In this document: piece after piece, positions 35,117 through 44,937 of the stretch | Position numbering within the stretch: the first letter of the stretch is position 1 | How the letters are laid out: every line of letters starts with the position of its first letter | Program-made: the position numbers and the translations under genes | Notes under the pieces: generated by a model | Seen by the model: the letters and a program-made list of their open reading frames with translations, nothing else | Databases searched by the model: none | What the model was told of the DNA's origin: nothing | NCBI GenBank assembly: GCA_013368315.1 | Contig: JAACJM010000266.1 | Location: forward strand, 45,285-109,284 | Length of the DNA stretch: 64,000 nucleotides | Reading direction: 5' to 3' | Source of the DNA: Tetrapyrgos nigripes | Taxonomy: Eukaryota > Basidiomycota > Agaricomycetes > Agaricales > Campanellaceae

Positions 35117-37801
35117 TCACATCACAACACACTTGCAACACCCACCGCTCACTTCTTCCTCATCTTGTCCTTGCCCCTGTCCCTGTCCCTGCTCCTTCTG
35201 CCCTTGCCCTTGTCCCTCTTGCGCCAACCTCTCCAAATCCACTTCTGTCCCATTCATACCCCCCATCGGTCCCATACGCATCTCCCTCCGTGCATGAGGC
35301 CCATAATCCGAAAACGGTGCAGGCGAATGCGGGGGCTGTTGGTCTCCATATCCGTTTTGGCGCGACCTTGATGATGTAGGTAAGGGTACTTCGTCGTAAG
35401 GGTTTGGGTTTGATGTATGATTGGGATTGGGTTGTGTCGGTGTAGTATAGTCGTCGTCCAAGTCCAGGTCGTCGTCTCCTTGTCTTCCTCCTTGTATTGG
35501 CCGCATAGGTCGACCAAATTCGTCCATGGGTATATCTTCGCGTGGTGGTCGGTATTTGGAGTGGTCGTAGCCGAATGTTCCGGGGGCCTGGGTAGCAAGG
35601 ATGAAGGAAGGAAGAAAGAAAGAAAGAAAGAAAGGGATAGTTCAGTAAGAAAATAAATACCATTATATAGAGTAAGAGCTAGACGCACTGGAGCAACCAT
35701 ATCTGAAGACTCTTTAGGCCTCGGACTCCCATCAGCTTGCTGAAAGTGTCCATCTAACCCTTTTTTCCTCGCAACAACAGGCAACACGACCTAAATCCCG
35801 ACAACACCACGACACCATGACAACACCCGGCAAGTCCAACAGTAAAGGTGACGACGACCGAGTCAAAAAGCCAACAACAATGAAAGAAAGTCAAAGAACC
35901 AAAACCAAGAGTTAAGAAAGTCAAAAGTAAAACCAAGCCGCAGTCAGTCAGTCAAAGTCAATCGACGAGAAAAGAAAAAAACCACTCACATCATCCCAAT
36001 TTCCCTGTTTCGGTACAGGCTGCGTCCACGTCGGTATCGCATGCGCCATATCCTCGTTCTCTCCAGGATCAGGATAATACGCTACACTCTTCCTGCTCTT
36101 CTCCAACTCTTCCTTCTTCTTCGCAGCCAATTTAGCCTGTGTAGCTTTAGACGCTGTCATTCTCGACTTTTTATTTGCCGAACCAGGTGTACCGGGTGAA
36201 GTACCAGGTGAAGCCCCACGTTTGCCTCGTTGGGGGGTACCGGTTATCGAAGATGAAGGTGTACCAGGCGATTTAGTCCTCGACTGTTGCTGTCCAGGCC
36301 CAGATTCGCGTTCTGGAGGAATTAGGTGTAGAAAGTAGAGAGGGTGTAGAAGAAGAAGCACCCGGTAACGGCGGTGGTTCGCTTCTTCCTCGCTGCATGG
36401 TGGGAGTTGTCGTCCGCGGATTAGACCTAGCACCAGGACCGCCAACTGTTGCCGGAGTCGGTGTTGTACTTCGTGGGTCATAATATCTCGATGATGAAGA
36501 TGACGAAGCCGCCGCCGCCGCAGTCGTCGCCGAGTGGTTGTAATGGTCAAACGAGCTATGACTCCTTGTTTGTTCTGGCGGGTCATAATACTCCGACTCG
36601 CCATCCTCATCTCCATCCTCATCATAATCTATATCCATAGGATCCCCATCCTCCACATCCGTAAGCGGATTCTCATCCAGAACCCTCGCAATCTCCCTAG
36701 CCTTCTCTTCATCCATATAAAAGCTTGCACGTTCCCCAATCTCCCCGAGACTATCTGCCCTCTTCCGCCTCCGCCTCCTTTCCTCTATCGCGTCTGTAAT
36801 AGCATTCCGCGGTCCAGACTGTTTCTTCTCGAGGTCATGCCCGAAATTAGCAATCTCGAGCATTTCCTGCCGTTTGGCGACTCGTAATTCTCCGACGCCG
36901 CCATTCCGGGAGACTTCGCCTCGATACCAGTGTTCGAATGGGCGTTCTTCAGAGTCGTTTGAAGGTCGGGGTTTTGAGAGGTTGGTGTCAAGGTTTTCGT
37001 ATGAGGAGGATGTTGAGCCTGGTTTAAAGGGTGCGGGTTCTTGGAGGAGATCTGGAGCATGGCGTTGGGCACTGGTGAGTGAAGATGCGGCGGATGAAGC
37101 TATCGTGGGTGGTGCTTCGTGGACTATCCACAAATCTGCGGAACGGGAAGGGTCCTGATGCGAAGAACCATGTAGTAAGCCATCAACGGTGTTGGTATTT
37201 TGGGATGAGGAATGAGAGTGGCCTGCGATACTGGTAGCACGACTTCGTGTTGGTTGTGGAATCCGAGTAGGTTTCGGGGTATCGGTAACAGAAGGTCTGG
37301 GTGAGATAGGTCGAATAGAGTTCTGCGACGAGGAAAGGTTATCTGGGGATCTAGTTGCGCTACCTGGCCTAGAATAGTTGACACCATTGACCTGCTTTCC
37401 TTTTGATGATTGAGAGTCGACCTGGTATGGTTGGGAATATGTTCGGGAGCGAGAAGACGGCGGTCTTTGTGACGATGCGCCATTGACCCGTGCTGAGTTT
37501 ACGCTTCGCTCAGAGGATGTCCTAGTACTGGCAGCCGGACGCGTTCTGCTGCTGTGGTTGGAATAACCATTGGGATTGTATGGTGTATCGCTGGCTAAAT
37601 CATCGTTTGACGAGGCTGAGACTGCGGAAATGCGACGGGCCAGAGTCCGGCTCTCGTTCTCAAGCCCTTGAGAAACGAAAAGTTTCAGCAACTATCGCTA
37701 CTCCAGGCTGTTTGTTACGCACTCTGTCGTAAAACCGGTACGACTTCTTCATCCCATGACGGTCCTGGTCCTGGTATCCTCGCAGACTGGGTCAGAGCCA
37801 T
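35117..37801 (-). CDS. 759-residue low-complexity protein with C-terminal CAAX box
   Basis: Exons (minus) 37801-37723, 37666-36362, 36312-35990, 35790-35689 and 35587-35117 join in phase. The start is supported by the block SWDEEVVPVLRQRLENESRT, which only forms after splicing the first intron. A central conserved-looking core reads EHWYRGEVSRNGGVGELRVA, then KRQEMLEIANFGH and an ERRRRRKRADS helix with a basic, nuclear-signal-like run. The rest is Ser/Pro-rich and acidic (DVEDGDPMDIDYDEDGDEDG). The tail is Gln/Gly-rich and ends SGGCCKCVVM: CVVM is a prenylation (CAAX) box, with nearby cysteines suitable for palmitoylation, so I infer membrane attachment. I do not recognise the family by name; a cell-polarity or cortical scaffold role would fit a lipidated disordered protein but is speculation. 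Confidence 0.8.
35603..35636. repeat. (GAAA)n microsatellite inside an intron
   Basis: GAAGGAAG followed by several GAAA units, within the last intron of the CAAX-box gene. Confidence 0.8.
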
Positions 37802-38488
37802 TCACGGACCAAAAGAGGGTGAGAATGAGGGAAAATGGAGAGCAATGCAGCGCCAGGTGGACAGATGATGGGAGTAGCAGAAGAAGATAGAGCGTCCAAA
37901 CTCAGTCTCGCCCCGCAAACTGAGAGTTAGAAGGCGGTCATAACCGTGGGAATTGTTTCCTATTCTCCCTTCTTCCGCTCCCATCATCCGCCTTGCCGCT
38001 TCATAAACCCCCGTAAACCTCATACATCCTCTCAGGCTACAGTAAAATATCTTAGCTGTAATCTCCGCATAAACTGGTGCAGAGGGCCCATCTCATGCTG
38101 CAAGGCACCGTCAGCGCCACAATAAGTACGGCATGACGCAAAGTAGTCTTGATCTAGCGCACAGCTCGCTGCGCTAATCGTAATTCCTTTCACAACGTTC
38201 TGCTTCTCTGCTACGGAACGACCAGCTTTACTTTGAACGATTCTTAGTGTTTCCCCAAAACATACATTCAAGGCTCTGCTTCCTGGTACTTGGGGCATAT
38301 ACCATGACTGCGTTGCCTCAAATCATCTCCGTTCATATGGGTTTACCAGTGAACGGTCAACCATCCTACCCTCGGCGCCTTTTTTGTCTTTGGCTTTTCT
38401 TTGCTCTCAATTTGCACCATTAGGCTAGCGTATAATGCGACTCGGTAGGACGAACAAAAGACTTCTCATTTCTTTTTGTTTTACAACG
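37802..38488. other. Promoter of the CAAX-box gene and 3' flank of the HPP gene
   Basis: About 690 bases, no gene seen. Confidence 0.5.
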
Positions 38489-39579
38489 CTACACAACCTC
38501 CTCCACCACCACCCTCGTCTCCGACATCTCCCCTTTCTTTTCCTCCTTCCTCTTTTCTCCACCTTGCCGCACCTGACTCATACTGTTACTATTTGACTCC
38601 TCTCCCTCTCTTCCCTCCATAACACTCAGACCCATCTCACCATAAGCCTCCGCCGTTCCAACCGGTTCAGCCGCATTAGGCTCAACAAGCGTCACCTTTG
38701 GCGGAGTAATCCAAAACACAGGATATCTACGTTGAATGTTATTAATGATAAGGGCGACTACGAGGACCAGTGTCGATGTGAGGAGGATTATGGGGAGGTA
38801 GTACCATCCTAGATGGCGGATTTCGGTGCTTGTGGCTGCGAGGAGGGCGGTTGCGCCTGATTGAAATAATGTCAATCCGTGAATCATCAGTCAATCGATT
38901 GAACAGCGAGACAAAGGAAAGCTTGACTATGTCTGTACTCACCTCCCGGCGGATGCGTCGTATCCGTCATCTGCATCGCTACAATTGCTGTCGCACACGA
39001 GAGTGACCCTGCGAGCCATTCCAATTGACCATATCGCTCTTCCGTAGGTAAGAGCTCAAACAACTTTGTTATACAAATTCCAACTAATGCACCGATAAAA
39101 TGACCTCCAATTAATGCTCGTGGTTGGGCTAGAGGTGATTCGATGGCGCCGTAGATTAGTACGGCGGAGGCTCCCTAAAAGCAAGGATGATTGTAAGAAT
39201 CAGCGAGTTATAGAACTGAAGGATTTGGAAAAGAAATCACAATACGTACATAACTAGCAACAACATTTGGAACACCCCTCCTAACAAAATAATCCGCCTG
39301 TCCAAAAACCGCTTGGATCACCGCTATACCGCAAAAAGCTCCGATCCAGGACCACAACCATATAATATACTCTGCGCGTTTTGGATTTGGAGGAGAGGAT
39401 GGAGATGGGGGCCTGTACCCGAGCCAGTGGGATAGCCAGGGTGGGAGTCGGGCGAGAAAGTTACGCGGTTTGTGTGGTTTTTGAATGAGATGCGGTCTTG
39501 CAGGGTTGGGATGCGGTTCACCAGAGAGATAGGGGTTAGGATGGGATTGGAGTGGTTCTTTTCGGTGTCTTGATTCCAT
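38489..39579 (-). CDS. HPP-family integral membrane protein
   Basis: Exons (minus) 39579-39250, 39174-38943 and 38856-38489 join in phase to 309 residues. A Pro-rich cytosolic start (about 65 residues) is followed by four or five membrane segments: IIWLWSWIGAFCGIAVIQAV, GASAVLIYGAIESPLAQPRA, IGGHFIGALVGICITKLFEL, LAGSLSCATAIVAMQ and YYLPIILLTSTLVLVVALII. The name-giving motif appears as THPPGGATALLA, formed across the second intron. HPP proteins of cyanobacteria and plastids take part in nitrite transport; the substrate of fungal members is not established. The C-terminal tail is charged and disordered. The start codon chosen is the first ATG before the Pro-rich segment; the longer upstream frame to 39705 is not needed. 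It is divergent from the glutaredoxin gene, 838 bases away. Confidence 0.88.
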
Positions 39580-40417
39580 GAGAATAGTATGAATAGTATG
39601 ATGATACTTAAATGTGTCGAGTGCGAATAGGAAGCGTGAAGTTGGTCCAGTTCGGAGTATGGTGTAATGAAGTGTGATGACAGTAAGGATGATCAAAGCC
39701 CTCAAGTCACGATGTGGTGTCGGTGTCGGTGTCGAGAGTGACGAGTCGGGAGTGACGAATGATGCAGGTATCAGCCCTCGTCCGACTCTCGAGCCCCTCT
39801 ATATATATGTATAGACAATCTGCTCAAAAACAGCCCGGACCAACCAATTTCACCTATTGCAAAGTGAATCGAAGGAAGGTCGAATTAAACTTAACCCGAC
39901 CTTGACTCGACCATTTATTTAGAGTTAGTACGTTATTCTCCGAATTTCGGTTGATTATGGCGGTCACTATGTACATTAGTGGACTTGGGTATACAAAGGA
40001 GACTAGGGCTAGGAGACTGTCAGTGTAGGGACACGCGAATTAAAACTTAAGCAGATTAAGTATCGGGAGGATTCGGGTGTTACAACTGCCCAAATAGCGT
40101 GCTGGAAAACTAGCGCCTGGCCTTGCTTGATCTTGGCGTTCATACATGTCGAAAAGTGGGTGGCAAGCGTTTCGGTGGCATTGGCAATCCGGTGGAGTTA
40201 TAAGGAGCGTTCAAGTTTCTCAGCCACCCGGCTTTTTGCGGGTACCGTGACTCGAGTCAGTCAGCAGCGTCAGCAGCTTACCAATGGTGAGGTCATCATC
40301 CGTAGTCGCGAGCACCTAATCCGCCGTTTTTATACCGCCGTTCTTCAGCAATCGTTCTTCACTTTTGTCCCGCTGGAAGCCTCTTCATCTAAACCCTCTA
40401 TATTCCAAATCAGAGCC
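39580..40417. promoter_or_regulatory. Shared divergent promoter region of HPP and glutaredoxin genes
   Basis: 838 bases between two outward-facing start codons, no gene inside. On the glutaredoxin side a TTTTTATACC stretch at about 40326-40335 is a possible TATA element. Confidence 0.4.
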
Positions 40418-41139
40418 ATGGCCGTGAAGGATATCGTTGAAGTGAGTTGGGACGGGCTACTCTAGAGTACCCTTCAGGTCGTAACGTCGTTATCTTCATC
40501 TTATCTACCCCTTTGTCTAGACCGCCATCGACAACAACACGATCACCGTGTTTTCCAAGTCTTATTGCCCTTACTGCAAAGCCGCGAAGAAGTTGTTGAA
40601 GGATAGCTACGGGGACAAGCAGACTGAGATTATCGAGTGCGTGTATCTGAGGCATTAACTACTTTTTCAACTGACTGATTCACTCCGATGTTGATTGTAT
40701 CATATTTTCACTAGGCTTGACGAGCGCGAAGATGGAGGCGAGATACAAAACTACCTTCTAGAGAAGACTAGACAGCGTACTGTCCCCAACATCTTCGTTA
40801 GTGCGTACATTAATAACCGTCGTGCCTTAATACTCTTGCTGACCTATCCTCTTCACTGTTCATTTAATCTCGCATTCACGTTAACGCCATACAACATGCT
40901 TCCTACTGGATTTACCTCGACTTACACGTTTCATTTTGCGAAACCGGGCTATGTCCGCAAATGCAATTGTCGCGTCAAACAGACAAGCAGCACGTAGGAG
41001 GTTTGTCTCTCTTCCATTCTTCCCTTCTTTCCAACCCCGTTCATATCTAACTCCGAGCTAACGTTATCCCTTCCAAACAGGCAACGACGCTGTCCAAGCT
41101 GCCCACAAGAGCGGGAAATTGAATGAGCTCTTCGCGTAA
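40418..41139 (+). CDS. Dithiol glutaredoxin (CPYC)
   Basis: Exons 40418-40441, 40521-40636, 40715-40800, 40983-41000 and 41081-41139 join in phase to 100 residues, the usual size of a class I glutaredoxin. The active site is SKSYCPYC with Cys24 and Cys27; TVPNIFV supplies the cis-Pro loop and GGNDA the glutathione-binding turn, both assembled only after splicing. The fourth exon is just 18 nt (NKQHVG region), so gene finders may miss it. It reduces protein and glutathione mixed disulfides with electrons from glutathione in the cytosol. No leader peptide is seen. The start context is CAGAGCCATGG. Confidence 0.95.
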
Positions 41140-41410
41140 GGTTACTCCACATACAGAGCCTAGAGTATGTCAGGATGACGTTCGTCGTTACCAAGATCCG
41201 CAAAGTTGTGAGATGAATGGCTAAGAAAGCTTCAACCATGTTGTAGAACACTGTATGCATACTTTTTATTCAGTCTGGAAAGTTGAGAATGTTTAGACTT
41301 GCTGTACTACGAGTACGAGCTGAGTCTAAAATTAGACACTGAGTCTCCGCTTCGATGACAAAAAACAAACGCCGAGCAAGAAAAAAGTTCTAATCTTGTC
41401 CCAAACTACC
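41140..41410. other. Short intergenic region
   Basis: Glutaredoxin 3' UTR and upstream region of the broken membrane-protein copy. Confidence 0.4.
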
Positions 41411-42225
41411 ATGCTTCAGTTCGCTGTATACTACGTCGTCTTCGTCTATCTTGCATTTTTTCTGGCAACGGTTTACGCGTTCGCCCTCCAAATTGCTTAC
41501 CCATTCACTTCTGATGTGACGAAATAGCTGCTACACGCTCAGATATCTCCTCTTCTCGTTCACTGCCATGGTCGTGGGACTGGTCATTTTCTTATCCTTC
41601 TTCCTACTCGTGCCCATGGTTTTTCGGGCCATGATCTCCCTACGTCCAGCGTTTGAAGCCAAGCTCGAGCAATACTGCAACATACTAGCGTTAGAGGCCG
41701 CTGGTTTCTACGACGCAGACCACAACTCGGTCCCTTTTGCCAAAACCGGTCTCATACTCAGCAACATCATAAACGCCTTCCTCGGCATTTCCTGTGTCGT
41801 CGATAATGCTATTTACAACCGTCCCGAGGGCACGAGTACATTCGAAGGCGCTTGGTCTAGATTTATCGATAACGTGTTGTCGGTATCGATAAACTACGCT
41901 CTGGTATTACCAGTTTACGCGATCATTGTTCTAGGTGTTGTAGTGCTTATTGTATGCCGTGCTCGTGCTCGTGCTCGTGCTTCGGTTTGCTATGGGCAGA
42001 CATTAGGACAAGGACACGGACATGGACAGGAAAAACGGGTCAGGTTGGAAGGTGATGATGAGAAGACTCGTGTATTTGAGGACTGGGACGTCCGAGGCGC
42101 CGATTACTCTGGTAGCTGTGTTTGACGAGAAGTTGATCGAGATTGGGGATGGGATGGAAAAGCTTTCGGAGAAAATTAGGGGTAGTAGCAATGATACTGG
42201 TGTTGTGGAAAATGCAGCCATGTAG
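41411..42225 (+). pseudogene. Broken upstream copy of the four-helix membrane protein
   Basis: Homologous along its length to the gene at 42749-43534. The start matches (FALQIAYPFTSDVTK against FALQIAYLFTSDTTK) but is followed at once by an in-frame TAG at 41525-41527. The frame then shifts, and the middle is open from 41568 to about 42070 (PEGTSTFEGAWSRFI, CRARARARA). It shifts again near 42070, after which the plus strand continues in another frame as TGTSEAPITLVAVFDEKLIE to a stop at 42225. So it has at least one stop and two frame changes. No intron with valid phase repairs all three. It is most simply a pseudogene. Confidence 0.75.
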
Positions 42226-42748
42226 TATTGCCGTTGGCGGAGTGAATCCGAGTGATGGTAATACTAATGCAACAAAGTAATTAATTTGTAATTAATCGTC
42301 TGAAGTCCTTCTCCTCTTAGAGTGAATCTCCAAATCAGGCGAGGAAGGCAACTTTTTGGAAAACATGCCTTTGAGGCTGGGCAACGTTGAACCGATACCT
42401 TTCGTGGTTGACTTGAAATCGTTGGTCGGTGACCCGGAAGCAACACCCTTGCCAGACGGCACAGCTGATGACGCGACCGGTGATGTCACCTCGGAAGCGT
42501 GCGTGGAGAAGTGAGATAACCAAGCGATTAGCATTCACAGCGGGAGTTAGTGGATATTTGGACACAGTTTTGAGTACGCAAAAATCTCGTGTATTTGCTC
42601 GGCGCTGGACCTACTCCATATGGAAGGTCGGCGACTGCAAAAACCCCTGCAACTACTATTCGAGATTTATTAATGCCCAATATGCCCAATAAAAATGCAT
42701 TCACCCCCGCCGTGATTACGGCAAAAACGTCCTTCGTCACGAACCACC
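42226..42748. other. Spacer between the tandem membrane-protein copies
   Basis: About 520 bases. A minus-strand frame (42534-42292) encodes an 80-residue basic-tailed peptide ending HSKRRRTSDD, with no family recognised. It could be an orphan 3' exon or chance. Confidence 0.3.
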
Positions 42749-43534
42749 ATGACGCTATTTCAGCTATGTGCATACTTCGTCGTCTTTACGACCCTTGCAT
42801 CTTGGCTGGCAGCTATCTACACGTTCGCCCTCCAAATTGCTTACCTATTCACTTCCGATACGACGAAACAATCCCTAGACGCTCAGATATCTCCTTTCCT
42901 CACGGGGACTGGTCGCTACTTCACTGCGCAAGTCACGACTCTAGTCCTTCTCTTATCTATCTTCCAATTTGTGCGCATCGTTTTGGTAGCTATGATCCTC
43001 CTCCGTCCAGCTTTCAAAGCCAAACTCGAGGAATATCGCGCAGCGTGTAAAGCATCAGAGGATGATGCAAACCCCAACTCAAACGTCTCTGCTGCTAGGG
43101 GCAGAGCCATTCTCCTGCGCTTCTGGATCATAAACGCTCTCTTCGGTGCTCTCTGTATCCTCGACGACGCTATTTACAACTGTACCGAGGGCACGAGTAT
43201 ATTTGAAGGCGCTTGGTCCAGATTCATCAGCACCGCGTTGTCATGCGTGGTAACCGTCGCTCTGGAGCTGCTAGTTTTCTCGATCATTTTTATGGGCGTT
43301 ATCGTATTCACTGTACACCGGGCTCGGGCTCGGGCTTGTCATGGACATGGACAGGTAAGGTTGGAAGGGGGTGATGAGATGATGTACTTGAGGACTGGGA
43401 CGTCTGAGGCGCCGATCACTCTGGTAGCTGTGTTCGATGAAAAGTTGATTGAGATTGGGGATGGGATGGAGAAGTTTTCGGAGAAAATTAGGGGTAGCAA
43501 TGGTGCTGGCGTTCCAGTGGCTGCGCAGCCATGA
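42749..43534 (+). CDS. Four-helix membrane protein of unknown family (intact tandem copy)
   Basis: An intronless frame of 261 residues. Hydrophobic segments: CAYFVVFTTLASWLAAIYTF near the start, TLVLLLSIFQFVRIVLVAMI, FWIINALFGALCILDDAIY, and VTVALELLVFSIIFMGVIVF, i.e. four likely helices. A short basic His-rich loop (RARARACHGHGQ) precedes a soluble tail TGTSEAPITLVAVFDEKLIE that is identical to that of the upstream copy, so the tail is under constraint or recently converted. No signal-peptide cleavage site is evident, and helix 1 probably acts as the anchor. I do not recognise the family. The start is the first ATG; another at 42589 is in a different frame. Confidence 0.65.
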   Translation: MTLFQLCAYFVVFTTLASWLAAIYTFALQIAYLFTSDTTKQSLDAQISPFLTGTGRYFTAQVTTLVLLLSIFQFVRIVLVAMILLRPAFKAKLEEYRAACKASEDDANPNSNVSAARGRAILLRFWIINALFGALCILDDAIYNCTEGTSIFEGAWSRFISTALSCVVTVALELLVFSIIFMGVIVFTVHRARARACHGHGQVRLEGGDEMMYLRTGTSEAPITLVAVFDEKLIEIGDGMEKFSEKIRGSNGAGVPVAAQP

Positions 43535-44937
43535 AGTGCCTCGTCGTTTGCCGGGCTGGAGACAAGTTTGACGTATGGAATATTTCCTCGCGCTTTCCTT
43601 CTCTTCGTTGACATCTTGTTTTGCAAGTGATCTACTGTACGATTATGATCTACATAGTACTACGTGTGCTTTGGTAGACGAAAATATTCGTACGCGTCTC
43701 TAGGACCGGTAGGGCATGTCCATCAGGAAATGGGTAAGCTAGCTGGCGGGCTTTTCCGGCTTTTTTCCGCTTTTCCGCTTGTCGCGGCGATTTTGCACCA
43801 AAAATGCGATTTCTCGGTGCGTCCCCTGCACTCATTATGTCAAGTCAGGACTTTGAAAAGTTTCGTTACGATATAAAAACATGTTTTGAAGAGACGGGAG
43901 GTGCAATCCTGGACCGTACAAAGCGTGGTGACTGCCGAATTTTTGAACTTGCGGGAAATTTGACGTGGCCGGTAGCTGGCGAGCTGGCGAGCTTTTAACG
44001 GCTTTTTTCGCTTGAGCAAGCGCCAACAAGCGGCCGCCAGCAAGTGGCAGGTTTCCTGGAGTCCAAGCGGTTGCTGTCGTCGCCATTTGGAGCAACATTC
44101 GAAAGATGGCACTCGACAACGTCCTAGTCAGATGCTGATCATGTCCATTGTAAGTAACCGTACCTATTTACTCACCGCCACTCGATATCCTGGATCCTTT
44201 GGTAGCAACGCCATGCACGCATTAGGACATATATCCTCAGGTTAGTCGGTTCTTTAGTCCGAGTTCTTTGCTCCCTTTAGCTTGCCACAATGCCACTGCC
44301 CCTTGCATTTATTGATCCATCATTGTAATTAGTACATTCAAGTCAACTAGTTCAAATCAGAGTAACAGCTCTCGGATCAATAGCCTTTTGAAGTGAGGGA
44401 AAGCTTTGACCCTCTTGTCCTTGTAGTGTGAAACTGATCCATGTTCTATTTGAAGCTCAGGCCAGCCGACGGTGAGCCCAGTTTGAACCACAAGTTATTT
44501 CTGCCGCTCTGGTTCCATTTCTGTCTGGAATTTGACTGATACTGATGACAATGTCGAACGAGAAGTTGAAGATCGACAGATTCGAGTTCGACATTGAGGC
44601 ACACACCTGCCATCGGCAGTGGCTTTCTTCGCATATGCATTTGGATTCGGTTTGTTTCGGAAAGCAGCCAATGTGCGTACTAATACTATTAATGCGTCAG
44701 TCAGGGTGATGATCGCTCGCTCAGGATCGTCATTGACGGTTTATTCTAAACCTCCCGGAGCAATGTTTTCTCATGCTTCCTATATTGAAGTAGTTCCATC
44801 AATGCACACAAGAGGAAAGACGGCATCGTATACGGCAAGAAATATTGGACTATAATTATGTCGAGGAGTTATACAGGGACATCCACCGTCGCCATCGCTC
44901 TACCCATTCCTGTTGAGTTGCCATTGAGTGTCTCAAT
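43535..44937. other. Intergenic region with a direct repeat pair
   Basis: 1.4 kb without a convincing gene. The direct repeat at 43741 and 43982 is listed separately. A dyad CTGCCATCGGCAG lies at about 44610-44622. The last 60 bases are the leader of the GMC gene. Confidence 0.4.
43741..44013. repeat. 32-bp imperfect direct repeats 241 bp apart
   Basis: AGCTGGCGGGCTTTT...GGCTTTTTTCCGCTT at 43741-43772 recurs as AGCTGGCGAGCTTTT...GGCTTTTTTCGCTT at 43982-44013. No long terminal repeat hallmarks (TG...CA) are seen. Confidence 0.5.

Noticed and set aside
34080..35141. Several overlapping minus-strand frames of 100-200 codons
   Set aside because: They come from a purine-rich strand, are Ser/Leu/Phe low-complexity, and have no conserved block or splice partner.
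42264..42565. Minus-strand frame ending HSKRRRTSDD between the tandem copies
   Set aside because: Too short and orphaned; mentioned in the spacer entry but not called a gene.
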